This document shows positions 47,922 through 58,119 of a DNA stretch of 64,000 nucleotides, piece after piece. The notes beneath the pieces were generated by a model. That model was not told the DNA's origin, did no database searches, and was given only the letters and a program-made list of their open reading frames with translations. The stretch comes from Flavobacteriales bacterium (lineage in GTDB: Bacteria > Bacteroidota > Bacteroidia > Flavobacteriales_D > Sanyastnellaceae): the NCBI GenBank assembly GCA_016722445.1, contig JADKIZ010000017.1, positions 21,853-85,852 on the forward strand. The letters run 5' to 3'. Position 1 is the stretch's first letter, and each line of letters starts with the position of its first letter. The position numbers were made by a program, and so were the translations under genes.

Positions 47922-48402
47922 TTACGCTAAATTACGAATGACCTGAAGTAGGTCACCGTTGGTTTCCATTAAAATTCCCTTTACGCCTGCATCATTTGCA
48001 CATTTGATGTCTCGCTCTTTGTCGCCAATCATCCAACTTTGCGATGCATCCAACTTAAATCTTGCCAATCCCCGTTCCACCATGAGACGTTCGGGTTTTC
48101 TTGTGAGTGAATTTCCGAAATCCGGGTGATGTGGTGAATAATAAATGTGGGTTATTTCAACACCAGACTTTTGACAAACCTCGCAGAAGTACCGATGTAT
48201 CCTTTTACCTCATCTTCACTGTAAAGTCCCTTTGCAATTCCCCTTGATTTGTGATCAATATAATCTTGTATCCCTTGTCACGGGCAAGCTGCAGACCTTC
48301 GATCACATTTGGAAGAATCACGAACTCTTCGAGAGAATAAGTATAATCACCGGGATCATGATTGATCACTCCATCCCGATCCAGAAATAATCCTTTTGCC
48401 AT
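47922..48402 (-). CDS. gmhB: HAD-IIIA phosphatase, GmhB-like (two frameshifts)
   Basis: The joined protein of about 160 residues has HAD motif I (FLDRDGVINHDPGDYT), motif II Thr/Asn (KIILITNQGGIAKGLYSEDE), the zinc-type Cys/His loop in HRYFCEVCQKSGVEITHIYY, SPHHPDFGN, then Lys and motif IV (WMIGDKERDIKCANDAG). This matches D-glycero-manno-heptose-1,7-bisphosphate 7-phosphatase or histidinol-phosphatase; the loop form favours GmhB, an LPS heptose step. Breaks are at the CCCC run 48240-48243 (one base short) and near 48200. The stop is at 47922. Confidence 0.82.
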
Positions 48403-48436
48403 TCGAGGTGCAAGCTAATTAAGAACTGAGTACATC

Positions 48437-49720
48437 TCATGATGAAACGCGCACACGTGGATCGATCCAGCCATAAATGATGTCAACAAAGAGATTGATG
48501 AGGACAAAAACAGCGGCGATCACAATCACACCCCCCATCACTACTGGCATATCCTGATTTTCTATTGCCGTGAACATTTGTTGCCCCAAACCTTTCCATC
48601 CAAAAACAAATTCTACAAAGATGGCACCTGCGAGCAAAGAAGCCAGCCAGCCGCTCACTGCGGTGATCACAGGATTGAGGGCGTTGCGCAAGGCATGTTT
48701 ATAGATAATCCTGAATTCACTCAGTCCTTTTGCACGTGCCGTGCGAATGAAATCTTGCTGCATCACATCGAGCAGAGAGCTTCTTGTCAATTGAACTATG
48801 ACCGACAATGGGCGAATCATCAAAGTAATCACCGGCAAAATCATGTTTTTCAAATCGAGGTATTCGCCCTTCCAAACATCCACGCTGTAAAGGCTACCAG
48901 TCATATTCAATCCTGTACCAGGTAAGTGTAGCGTAGCACGCAACCATGATTCTTTCGGGAAAAACAGCCAAGACAAAACAGCCATGCAGGTGAAGGCAAT
49001 GAATGCTGTCAAAGCCATTTTGCGGCGAGCCCAAGGCATTTTTTTCATGACACGCTCAGGAACAAAAGACACCACGATGGGCAGGATCAAAGCAGGAATG
49101 AGCCAAAAAGAAAAAGCAATTTGTTCCCTCCAGAGAATGGCGCCTATCCATGCCACGATGATGGCGACAAAAAAAGAAGGTCCGGCCATGCCCAATGCCG
49201 AAAGGAATAACATCAAACGATCATAAAATGCATCTTTGTTTAAAGCAGCGATGATACCCATGATCAAACCGATGAACATGGCGAAAGCAATTGAAATAAG
49301 TGCAAGCACAGCGGTACCTGGAAGTACTTCCCCAAGCGTTTCAGAAACACTTTTATCTGTCACGAATGATCTCTTCAAATATGGAAGTTTCAGATAGAAC
49401 GATCTCTGGTCACTCCAACCTATAAGTTTAAATCCATCATATTTTTTATCGTCGTAAAAAATCCTGCTCTCAGCAGTTACCGGATTATGCACGGAAATGG
49501 GCGAAATGTCATTGACGTAGAGCGCAAACCTCTTCGCCACCGGTAGATCTAAATCCATTTTGCGACGAAGGTTCTGGATCACTTCTTCTGAAGCATTTTC
49601 ACCTGCGAGGTTTCGCGCAGGATCACCCGGTGCCAGATTGAATAGAAAGAACACCACCGCTACCACACCAAGTAGTACGAGCAATCCATATCCTGTTTTT
49701 TTGAGAAAAAATCTGATCAT
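48437..49720 (-). CDS. DppB/OppB-type ABC transporter permease
   Basis: The 427-residue protein has the N-terminal helix and GDPA segment (FFLFNLAPGDPARNL), six core membrane helices and the EAA loop (RTARAKGLSEFRIIYKHALR) that docks the ATPase. A long insert of about 100 residues (49000-49200 area) with extra membrane helices separates the halves. I start at MIRFFLKKTG (49720). In peptide importers this subunit pairs with DppC, an ATPase and a binding protein, none of which is next to it here. Confidence 0.9.
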   Translation of the reverse strand: MIRFFLKKTGYGLLVLLGVVAVVFFLFNLAPGDPARNLAGENASEEVIQNLRRKMDLDLPVAKRFALYVNDISPISVHNPVTAESRIFYDDKKYDGFKLIGWSDQRSFYLKLPYLKRSFVTDKSVSETLGEVLPGTAVLALISIAFAMFIGLIMGIIAALNKDAFYDRLMLFLSALGMAGPSFFVAIIVAWIGAILWREQIAFSFWLIPALILPIVVSFVPERVMKKMPWARRKMALTAFIAFTCMAVLSWLFFPKESWLRATLHLPGTGLNMTGSLYSVDVWKGEYLDLKNMILPVITLMIRPLSVIVQLTRSSLLDVMQQDFIRTARAKGLSEFRIIYKHALRNALNPVITAVSGWLASLLAGAIFVEFVFGWKGLGQQMFTAIENQDMPVVMGGVIVIAAVFVLINLFVDIIYGWIDPRVRVSS

Positions 49721-49823
49721 GGCAGCAATCTGTGCAGCCGCAAATCTCAACATCAGGAAGGAGATTCAGCCGCTAAACCCCATCAGTTATGAACCACACC
49801 AAGCGGGAAAAATGCAAAAGTCC

Positions 49824-50734
49824 CTATTGGTTTGACTTCACAAAGTCGGCTACGCGTTTACTTACATCGGCAACTGATTGTCTGCCGATGTGATTGCCAT
49901 CTGTGAAGGCGACCTGATCATTTTCTGAAGAAATATCCAGGTAAGGCAGATTCATTTCACGGGCAAATTCGCGGATGATCACATCAAAAGATTTGTTCTG
50001 TTCCATTTCAATGCTGAGCATTTCGTCGGAAACAGGAAGTCTTACAAGATAAACCTTACCGTACTGACGGAGGTATTCAGCGGTTTTTCCGAGCCACGAT
50101 AAACGCGTTGAAGAAAATGTGTACCGTTGAAGTGTTTCTTCACGATAGAGTTTCATACGTTCCCTGGTTCGTTTAGAAACACTTGCGCTATCCGTAGGAA
50201 CGATTACTTCAAGCCATCCATTCTCATGTAAGTGCAATTGACTGTCTTGTTTTTTCGTCAGAATATTGAAATACGAACCATCATAATATTTGAGGAGATA
50301 CAGAAAATTCGGTTTGGAATTCACACTCCACATACCACTTAACATCAATTCATTTTCCCGAAATAATTTTTCATCATCCGGATTGTTTTTATCTGAACCA
50401 ATATTCCAGGGATCTACGGTCAAAATAAAAATTCCATCCTTCTTTTCTGCCGCGTGTTTCTGTTGAATGCTTTTCAGATAGACAGGTCCATATGGACTAT
50501 GCTCATTGGTAAATGAGTAATTGAAGAATCATTGCGATGAAGTTCCTGATTCAAAACCTCTGGATTCAATCCCTGAGCCGCCCTCGAAGTCCCGAGAATG
50601 AAAGCATGTTGTTTGGGAGTTGTAAACCTGCCATAGAACTCATCCACTTCAAATCCAGCTCTGAACAACATGGCCATGAATACTCCCGCAACGAGGAGTA
50701 TAAACAGCGAAGTGTATGTCAGAAATTTTTTCAT
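49824..50734 (-). CDS. SGNH-type acyltransferase partner of MBOAT (one frameshift)
   Basis: The about 304-residue protein begins with a membrane anchor (LTYTSLFILLVAGVFMAMLF). Block I is HAFILGTSRAAQGLNPE with the catalytic Ser, and the C-terminal TDGNHIGRQSVADVS holds the Asp/His pair. Frames 50474 onward and 49824-50423 join across a break near 50525 to read INYSFTNEHSPYGPVYLKSI. The start follows the MBOAT stop by one base. Such pairs (AlgI/AlgJ, DltB/DltD, PatA/PatB types) move acyl groups through the membrane and attach them to a periplasmic glycan. Confidence 0.8.
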
Positions 50735-50735
50735 C

Positions 50736-52200
50736 TTAAAACTGGAAGTAAATAAACTGTTGTTCTTTTCCCGCAAATAACAAAATGATCAAAGCCAATC
50801 CGAGGTAAAAAGACCATCTGACAGGTTTGGACCACGACAAACCAAAATGCGAGATGGCATACTGATACCTTCTTCCACTCCATTCCATTACAAAAAAGAA
50901 GAGGATGAATACCGGAAGATAAAATCCCACCTGAACAATCATATAATTGATGGCCTGTTGAATCAAGGATGAATTGAACAAACCGGTGATCATGCTTAAG
51001 ATGTAGTCCATTGCATCAGTAACTGAAGCGGCGCGGAAAAAAATCCATGCGATGACAGTCAAACCGAAAGTGAAGAGCATTTGAAACAACTCGCGGACGG
51101 AAGGCAACACGCTGTTTTGTGCGACGATCTCCATATTGTTTCTATTTCGGTTCAGAAGCAATAGAGGTAAAAAGTAAATGGCATTCAAAGCTCCCCAAAC
51201 AATAAAAGTCCAATTGGCGCCATGCCAAAAACCGCTCACCAGAAAGATGATGAAAGTGTTTCTTACCCTCATCCATGTACCACCTTTACTTCCGCCAAGC
51301 GGAACATAGAGATAATCCCGAAACCAGGAAGAAAGTGAGAGATGTGCCAGCGGCGCCAGAATTCGGCGATATCACGTGAGAAATATGGAAATGCAAAATT
51401 CCGCAGCAATTCAATACCGAACAAACGTGCAGTGCCAAGAGCGATATCAGAGTATCCCGAAAAATCGCCATAGATCTGTAAGGTGAAAAACAAAGCGCCA
51501 AGCAAGAGCGTCAGTCCGCCGTAACTATCCGAGTGATTAAATATGGCGTTGGCGTGTTCTGCACACAAATCCGCGATGACCATCTTTTTGAAAAGTCCCC
51601 AGAGAATTTGGCGAAGGCCGTCAACCGCTTTGTGATAATCGAAGGATCTTTCCTTTTTGATTTGGGGTAACAAGTGAGTGGCCCTTTCAATCGGACCAGC
51701 CACGAGCAATGGGAAGAAGCTCACAAAAACGGCGTAATCCACGAAATTTCTTTCGGCGGGAATACGATCATAGTAGATATCAATCACATATGATAGTCCA
51801 TGAAAAGTATAGAATGAAATACCAACCGGAAGGATGACCTGAATGGTCAGGGATCAATATTCATCCCGAATTGGCTCATCATCTCCGCAAATGAATCGGC
51901 GAAAAAATTATAATATTTGAATACTCCGAGGAACCCGAGATTGACGATGACGCTTAACCAAAACCAAAAACGCTTTCCCTTTCGATCGCTGGCATCTTGC
52001 ATTTTTAGCCCGGTGAAGTAATCCAACAAAGTAGAAAACATCAACAAGAAAAGGAAACGATAATCCCAGCAAGCGTAGAAGTAATAACTTGAAACCAATA
52101 AAAGAATATTCTGCCAGCGCAAATTTTTCTTGGTCAAAAACCAATACAATACAAACACCACCGGTAGAAAGATGGCAAATTGTATTGAGTTAAAAAGCAT
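50736..52200 (-). CDS. MBOAT O-acyltransferase, AlgI/PatA type (two frameshifts)
   Basis: Three frames join into a protein of about 488 residues. It starts MLFNSIQFAIFLPVVFVLYW, continues NIDPLTIQVILPVGISFYTF across a break near 51838, has FFPLLVAGPIERATHLLPQI, then EFWRRWHISLSSWFRDYLYV with LGGSKGGTW across a break near 51330 (an extra TC). FLVSGFWHGANWTFIVWGAL contains the catalytic MBOAT His, and about ten membrane helices are present. It carries acyl groups across the inner membrane for its SGNH partner. The acceptor could be a polysaccharide or lipid. Confidence 0.88.
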
Positions 52201-52217
52201 ACAGGCAGCAGGTATTA

Positions 52218-53783
52218 TTATGGTTTGAAAGACTTGGCTTTCTCCTGATCGTAGTTTGGAATATCCGCATTGGCCCACATATTCACCACTACACCATTTT
52301 CAATGCAAACCAATCCTGGATTTGAACGAACAATAATTTTCAGTTCAGTACCATCATTGGTCAGAAAATCAAAAGCGTTTGATGATCAAACCTGAATTGT
52401 TTGAGTTGTTCGCCACTGCTCGATGAAACACCAAAAAACTTAGCACCATCTTTTTGAGCCTTAGCAGCAAAATCATTGATTTCAGCAATATGATCGGTAT
52501 TGAATTTATCAAGATTCCATGACACCAAAAGAAATACGCGGTCGTAATTCAAAATGCTGTCCTTCATCTCTTCGCCTTCCTCAGTCATCGGTGAAAAGTC
52601 CATGATGGCAGGTTCGTATCCATCTGAAATCTGTTTTGAATATGTCTTATCCTTTTGCAATTCCCACGGCGCTTTTTGAAGCGATTTTTCCTTGAGATAA
52701 GTATCGCTATCTACTTCTTTCGATTCACCTGTTTCTTTATTCTTCAACGTATAGACATTCACTGATTTTGGCGGTTGCAGATCGCGGATTTCCTGATTCC
52801 ACACCTCAAAGTTTTTATTCAGTTCCGCCAACACCGGGGTTATTGCCGGATTCGAAGACTGATTCGCCATGAGGTATTCGCGAAGGTTTACGATATTGCT
52901 GGTATCAGACAATTCTCCCTCAAAATCAATGGTATCAGCGGCAATAGGAACAATTTTTTCGCGGATAAAATCTGCAAGTGGAGTCATGGCAATCCTTTCT
53001 TCAGAAGAAGCCATTTGTAGTTTGAGGTCTTTACCAATCGCATAAGCGCGATAGTCTTTCAGTGGCAAATGAACCAAGGTCCAATATTGCAGAAACAACA
53101 TACCACCAATACACCGATGGCCATCAACCATTCTTTCGAATGGGTCATTTTTTGATCAACACTCCTACACCGAAACTGATGAGGGTAAAGAGAACCGGGA
53201 ACATCCAATCAAGCATGGTATAAGAAAAACCAGCAACAGTGATCAATGAAGCGATACCGATAATCATATCTTCTTTCAAGGTATTGAGCTTGATTTTTCC
53301 AGCCCATGCATAGAAGAAAATCGGAATGATAAAAATGAGCAATACAACATCTTTATAAAACGATTCGATGGGTTTCAATTTGATTGCATCACCGAAGCAC
53401 CCGCAGGTAAGCACACAATCAGGAGATTCGATGTAGTATTTGCCTTCAGCACTTTCGAAAATGGCCAAAGAAGTTGGTTCACAATGTGAGGTATAGAAAG
53501 TAAGCCACGTGAAAAACACTGTCATGGCCAGAATAAGTGTCGTGGTCAGTTTCGGCCAGGCACCAAGCAGTACGGCAACTCCAAGCAAAACTTCACCGAT
53601 CACAATAAAAACAGAAATCGGAAGCGCATACTCGATTAAGCCGGGAAAACCAAGCGCTCTTTCACCGAAGTATTCTTCCAGTTTATAACTGAAACCAATG
53701 GCATCATTCACTTTGATGAGGCCGGAAACAATAAACAATGAACCTACAATGATTCTGCAAAACGTCATGATAATTTTCACCAT
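52218..53783 (-). CDS. DoxX-family membrane protein with thioredoxin-like tail (frameshifts)
   Basis: The N-terminal four-helix DoxX/MauE-like part reads FCRIIVGSLFIVSGLIKVND, with an FYTSHCEPTSLAIF and CVLTCGCFGDAIKLKP Cys region. It continues LIKKMTHSKEWLMAIGVLVV across a six-T run at 53148-53153, then HLPLKDYRAYAIGKDLK. The C-terminal part (SPMTEEGEEMKDSILNYDRV, KFFGVSSSSGEQLKQF) is thioredoxin-like and runs through a break near 52380 to the stop at 52218 (WANADIPNY). Joined length is about 522. Three one-base gaps are needed. In Bacteroidota such fused proteins sit with DUF1599 genes; a role in redox or quinone chemistry is guessed only. Confidence 0.8.
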
Positions 53784-53881
53784 ACAGCTTTAATTTTTAT
53801 ATGTGCATAAATGCTCAATTTCCTTTTCTGGTTGCATCCGTTAACGGCGAATTAACGACACTAACATCTTGTTGACACTTC

Positions 53882-54487
53882 CTACTTTGATTCATTCATC
53901 TGGATCAATGCAAACACCGCATAATTGATGATATCGCGATAACCACTGTCGATTCCTTCACTCACAATCGTCTGTCCTTGATTGTCTTCAATTTGTTTGA
54001 TGCGAAGTAATTTCATCAAAATCAAATCGGTGAAAGAAGAAACGCGCATATCCCGCCATGCTTCGCCATAGTCATGATTTTTTTTCATCATGAGATCTTT
54101 GGTGATGGCTACCTGATGATCATAAAGTGAAAGTGCTTTATCAGTCCCTAATTCTATTTCATCATTTTTCAATTCCAACTGAATCAAAGCCATGATAGCA
54201 TAATTGAGAATACCGACAAATTCGTCTTCGATGCCCTCACCCACTTTACTATAACCGTTTTCTTCCAAGGTTCGGATGCGTTGGGCTTTGATAAAGATCT
54301 GATCGGTGAGACTGCTGGTGCGCAAAATGCGCCACGCAGTTCCGTAGTCTTTTGTCTTCTTCAGAAAAAGATCGCGGCATTTATTCACGACAGTATCAAA
54401 TTGCGAATTGGTCTTCTCCAAGGTCACTGAATTTTGCGCGCAAATTTGGTTCGTGTTTACCTTGCTCCGGTCATTTTTTTCATCCAT
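53882..54487 (-). CDS. DUF1599 protein, duplicated domain
   Basis: The protein (up to 201 residues) repeats one unit twice: VVNKCRDLFLKKTKDYGTAW, RTSSLTDQIFIKAQRIRTLE, and ITKDLMMKKNHDYGEAWRDM, VSSFTDLILMKLLRIKQIED. Each ends in a helix INYA(I/V)(M/F)ALIQ. The fold is MazG-like nucleotide-handling in character, but the function is unknown. The longest start (54487) abuts the folP start; the family usually begins near TNSQFDTVV, so GTG 54427 or TTG 54421 may be the true start. Confidence 0.85.
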   Translation of the reverse strand: MDEKNDRSKVNTNQICAQNSVTLEKTNSQFDTVVNKCRDLFLKKTKDYGTAWRILRTSSLTDQIFIKAQRIRTLEENGYSKVGEGIEDEFVGILNYAIMALIQLELKNDEIELGTDKALSLYDHQVAITKDLMMKKNHDYGEAWRDMRVSSFTDLILMKLLRIKQIEDNQGQTIVSEGIDSGYRDIINYAVFALIQMNESK

Positions 54488-55345
54488 ATGGTAAAACCTG
54501 CTTACTCGCTCAATATCAGAGGAAAACTACTTTCATTGGAAAGGCCTTTGGTGATGGGTATTCTCAATATCACCCCGGATTCATTCCATGAGGCCAGCAG
54601 AATGCAGGAATCTCAGGCCATTTTGTACAAAGCTTCAAAGATGTTAGCCGAAGGTGCGGATATCCTGGATATCGGCGCTCAAAGCACGCGTCCGGGTGCA
54701 GAAATCATCTCTGAAGAAGAAGAAAAGAGCCGTATTCGAGGTGTTATTTCTGGTATTCTTCAAGCTCATCCTGATGCGATCATCTCCATCGACACCTTTC
54801 GATCGGGAGTGGCAAAAGCCGCAGTAGAGGAAGGAGCGTGTATGGTGAATGACGTATCGGGTGGTGATATGGATCCTCAGATGTTTCCATTCATCGCAGA
54901 ACATGGCATTCCTTACATCATCATGCACCATGAAGGTATACCTGCAAGTAGCAATCCATCAGATGAAGCCGATAAAACCGGAGAAGTGATCCATTATTTC
55001 TCTGAAAAAATCAATAGGCTCTGGGCTATGGGTGTCAAAGACCTCATCCTTGATCCAGGTTTTGGATTTGGAAAAAACACCTCGCAGAATTTGAAGCTGC
55101 TTCGCCATCTGGATCGTTTGGAAGTATTCGGTCTACCCATTTTGGCCGGACTTTCACGTAAAAAAACCATTCAACAAATTCTTGATACCAATGCGGCCGG
55201 TACACTCAATGGTACTACAGTGATGAATACAATCGCTTTGACAAAAGGCGCATCCATATTGAGGGTGCATGATGTTGCAGAAGCCAAAGAAGCCGTGCGA
55301 TTGTATTGTGCAGTGGAAGGAATGGTATCAGGAAAAAATTCGTGA
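54488..55345 (+). CDS. folP: Dihydropteroate synthase
   Basis: The 285-residue TIM barrel has the DHPS signatures MGILNITPDSFHEASRMQES, GADILDIGAQSTRPGA, ISIDTFRSGVAKAA, VNDVSGG, LDPGFGFGKNTSQNLKLL and LAGLSRKKTI. It joins p-aminobenzoate to pterin diphosphate in folate synthesis and is the sulfonamide target. I start at the ATG at 54488. That ATG and the DUF1599 ATG form CATATG with no spacer between. Its 3' end overlaps the convergent sugar-transferase gene by 18 bases. Confidence 0.96.
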   Translation: MVKPAYSLNIRGKLLSLERPLVMGILNITPDSFHEASRMQESQAILYKASKMLAEGADILDIGAQSTRPGAEIISEEEEKSRIRGVISGILQAHPDAIISIDTFRSGVAKAAVEEGACMVNDVSGGDMDPQMFPFIAEHGIPYIIMHHEGIPASSNPSDEADKTGEVIHYFSEKINRLWAMGVKDLILDPGFGFGKNTSQNLKLLRHLDRLEVFGLPILAGLSRKKTIQQILDTNAAGTLNGTTVMNTIALTKGASILRVHDVAEAKEAVRLYCAVEGMVSGKNS

Positions 55346-55918
55346 GATCGTTTTGCCAATGATCTTCAGGTCATTCGCAAAAGTGTGGTCTTTCACATAT
55401 TCCAGATTGAGTTTTAGTTTAGCCGGCATCACTTCATCGACATAAGTTCTTTCCGGATCGGCAGATTGAGCCAGCAATTCACTTTCGCTGAAATACAACA
55501 ATGACGCATAATCGGTGATCCCTGGTTTGATGGAAAGCACCTTTTTCTGTTCTGCAGAATACATTTCCACATACCTTGGGACTTCCGGTCTGGGGCCAAC
55601 CATGCTCATTTCACCTACGAAAACATTCCACAATTGTGGTAATTCATCCATTTTATACTTCCGCAATACGTAGCCTGTTTTGGTAATTCTGTTGTCTCGG
55701 GCACCAACGGTAAGCTGTCCCTTTTTCTCAGAACCGGGACGCATGGTGCGAAACTTCCAAAGTTTGAATGCCCTTTCATTTTTGCCCACCCTGATTTGTC
55801 CGAAAAAAACACCTCCTCTGCTGTCTAAAACAATCGATAAAGCAATCACCAAAAAAAGAGGTAAGAGCACAAGTAACATACAAGCAGAGAAGAATATGTC
55901 GAACATCCTTTTCATCAT
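55328..55918 (-). CDS. Monotopic phosphoglycosyl transferase (PglC/WcaJ type)
   Basis: The 196-residue protein has the re-entrant N-terminal helix (RMFDIFFSACMLLVLLPLFL) and the catalytic core FGQIRVGKNERAFKLWKFRT, a KMDELPQLWNVFVGEMSMVG with the Asp-Glu dyad, and GPRPEVPRYVE. It moves a sugar phosphate from UDP-sugar to undecaprenyl phosphate, the first step in a surface glycan or protein glycan. Its ATG overlaps the stop of the aminotransferase gene (ATGA). Confidence 0.93.
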   Translation of the reverse strand: MMKRMFDIFFSACMLLVLLPLFLVIALSIVLDSRGGVFFGQIRVGKNERAFKLWKFRTMRPGSEKKGQLTVGARDNRITKTGYVLRKYKMDELPQLWNVFVGEMSMVGPRPEVPRYVEMYSAEQKKVLSIKPGITDYASLLYFSESELLAQSADPERTYVDEVMPAKLKLNLEYVKDHTFANDLKIIGKTISRIFS

Positions 55919-57135
55919 GACAATACCGATTCAATAGCTACGACAAGGGTTTCGCATACATATTTCACATCGTCATCGGTGAGATCATAATAAACAGGTA
56001 AAGAAATTTCATTGGAATATTGAGCCATGGCATTTGGATAATCAGACGCGAGATAGCCCAAGTTTTTATAGAAAGAGAGCAATGGCAGCGGTTGAAAATG
56101 GACGTTTAAAGAAACACCCTTTTCTGCACAAATCCTGATTACTTCATCCCGGCCAGCTTCGTTCAATCCCTTGATCCGTAAGGCATACAGATGATAACAA
56201 CTTTCCGATTTATCTTCCATGAAACACGGTTCAACAAACCACTTTCTGCCACCCAAAATACTGGAATACAATTCGCAAATGGCCTTTCTTCTTGGCAACG
56301 TTTCACTATCGTAACGATCCATTTCAACCAAACCAATCACGGCATGAATGTCGGTGAGATTACATTTATAGCCAGCTTCAACGATATCATATCTCCACTG
56401 ACCCGCTTGCGTTTTAGCCAGTGCGTCTTTCGATTGACCATGCAAAGCAGAAACATTTAGTGAAGCACGAACAGCCGCGTTGTCGAAAGGTTCAGGAAGA
56501 TTAAAGGTCAAAGCTCCACCTTCTGCGGTGGTTAGATTTTTTACAGCGTGAAATGAAAAACCCATCACGTCGGTTTGAGCGCCCACTTTTTTACCTTGAT
56601 AAATAGCGCCGAAACTGTGGGCCGCATCGGACATCACCAATATCCTTCCCAATTTACTTTGATGTTCGTTCGCAGGTTGAAACAGTTGACGTATTTCCTC
56701 CTCATGAACAAGCTTCATGAAAGCCTCGTAATCACAGGGCATGCCGCCAATATCAACGGGCATGATGACTTTGGTACGTGGGGTGATTTTTGCACGCACA
56801 GCAGCAATATCGATCGCAAATGAATTTTCCGCAACATCTACCAATATTGGTTTAGCACCAACATGTATCACAATGTTCGCTGTAGCGGCATAGGTATAAG
56901 CCGGCAAAATCACTTCATCGCCAGGACCAACTCCGAACCAACGCAAAACCAATTCAGCAGCGTTGGTCCATGAATTCAAACACAACGTAGCCGCACTGCC
57001 ACAATACGCATTGATTCTGGACTCCAGTTCCCGGGTTTTTGGTCCGGTGGTAATCCATCCGGAAAGCAAAACCTCCGTAACGGCATCAACCGTTTTCTGA
57101 TCGATGCGTGGAGGTGAAAAAGGAATTTGCTTCAT
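55915..57135 (-). CDS. DegT/DnrJ/EryC1-type sugar aminotransferase
   Basis: The 406-residue PLP enzyme has PPRIDQKTVDAVTEVLLSGW, CLNSWTNAAELVLRW, GDEVILPAYTYAATANIVIH, SDAAHSFGAIYQGK and the Schiff-base Lys in FSFHAVKNLTTAEGGAL. It adds an amino group to a keto-sugar nucleotide, as PglE does in bacillosamine synthesis. Overlap with the PglC-like gene suggests both make and load one amino sugar. The acetyltransferase and dehydratase steps are not adjacent. Confidence 0.93.
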   Translation of the reverse strand: MKQIPFSPPRIDQKTVDAVTEVLLSGWITTGPKTRELESRINAYCGSAATLCLNSWTNAAELVLRWFGVGPGDEVILPAYTYAATANIVIHVGAKPILVDVAENSFAIDIAAVRAKITPRTKVIMPVDIGGMPCDYEAFMKLVHEEEIRQLFQPANEHQSKLGRILVMSDAAHSFGAIYQGKKVGAQTDVMGFSFHAVKNLTTAEGGALTFNLPEPFDNAAVRASLNVSALHGQSKDALAKTQAGQWRYDIVEAGYKCNLTDIHAVIGLVEMDRYDSETLPRRKAICELYSSILGGRKWFVEPCFMEDKSESCYHLYALRIKGLNEAGRDEVIRICAEKGVSLNVHFQPLPLLSFYKNLGYLASDYPNAMAQYSNEISLPVYYDLTDDDVKYVCETLVVAIESVLS

Positions 57136-57205
57136 AGTGGTGCGAAGTAAAAGCAGTTTTACAGCTCGTTCAAAACATTCCCAACAGGATGTGAATGATT
57201 AGATG

Positions 57206-57907
57206 TTAAAAGGAGGAATCATTCATTGGATGATCAAAATGCCAGATTCCAAGGTGATCCGGAAACTGCAGTTCCTTTTGGAGCATTTCCAAAAACTCCG
57301 CTCTTGGAACTCCGCGGGCGCCAAGAGAAGTAAGATGTTCGGTGACCACCTGACAATCCAAGATTTTCCAACCCGATTGATGCAGGAATTGGGCTAAGCG
57401 GATAAAAGCCACTTTAGAACTATTGGCAGCACGACTGAACATGCTTTCGCCAAAAAACACATGCCCCATGGAAAGTCCATAAAGCCCACCAACTAGCTGA
57501 TCATTTTCCCAAACTTCTACCGAATGAGCATAACCCATACGGTGCAATTCACAATAAGCATCGGCCATTTCATCGAATAACCATGTCGCATTTTCACGTT
57601 CACCTTCGCGGCAACCCTCAATCACATCCCTGAATGCCAAATCCATGGTCACGCGGTATTTTCCCTGATTAAAAGTATTGCGCATGGAATGTGAAATACG
57701 GACTTCGTCGGTAAAAAGAACACAGCGTGTTTCCGGACACCACCAAATTATTTCTCCTGGAATATTGTACCATGGAAAAATACCCCTTCTGTAGCCCGTC
57801 AGTAATCTTTGCGGATCAAGATCACCGCCAACAGCAACAACATCATCACTGAATTCGTCTTCTGGAGGAAACCAATGTTCATCGTCTGGCAGCAGATAAA
57901 TGGGCAT
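57206..57907 (-). CDS. aat: Leucyl/phenylalanyl-tRNA-protein transferase
   Basis: The 233-residue protein has WFPPEDEFSDDVVAVGGDL, RRGIFPWYNIPGEIIWWCPE, NATWLFDEMADAYCELHRMG, GYAHSVEVWENDQLVGGLYG, FGESMFSRAANSSKVAFIRL, the standard Aat motifs. It adds Leu or Phe to N-terminal basic residues and marks proteins for ClpAP/ClpS. The start at 57907 is the usual family start. A TATTTTCG box at 57930-57937 may be its -7 element. Confidence 0.96.
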   Translation of the reverse strand: MPIYLLPDDEHWFPPEDEFSDDVVAVGGDLDPQRLLTGYRRGIFPWYNIPGEIIWWCPETRCVLFTDEVRISHSMRNTFNQGKYRVTMDLAFRDVIEGCREGERENATWLFDEMADAYCELHRMGYAHSVEVWENDQLVGGLYGLSMGHVFFGESMFSRAANSSKVAFIRLAQFLHQSGWKILDCQVVTEHLTSLGARGVPRAEFLEMLQKELQFPDHLGIWHFDHPMNDSSF

Positions 57908-58119
57908 AACAATAGGCGACTTGAAAGGTCGAAAATAAGAGTGGAATTCGAAATTACTACTCGAGGGCTAAATCTTCATTTATAAAAAAAACCAAGGAAA
58001 TCGAATCGGAAAGTGTAAAAAGAAAATAAACATCCATTGATTACTTGCTTGCTGAAAACTCTCCAGAATGACAGGCAACGTTTTTGGCAAAAATGGTGTT
58101 ACTTTGTCTAGTAGATCAA

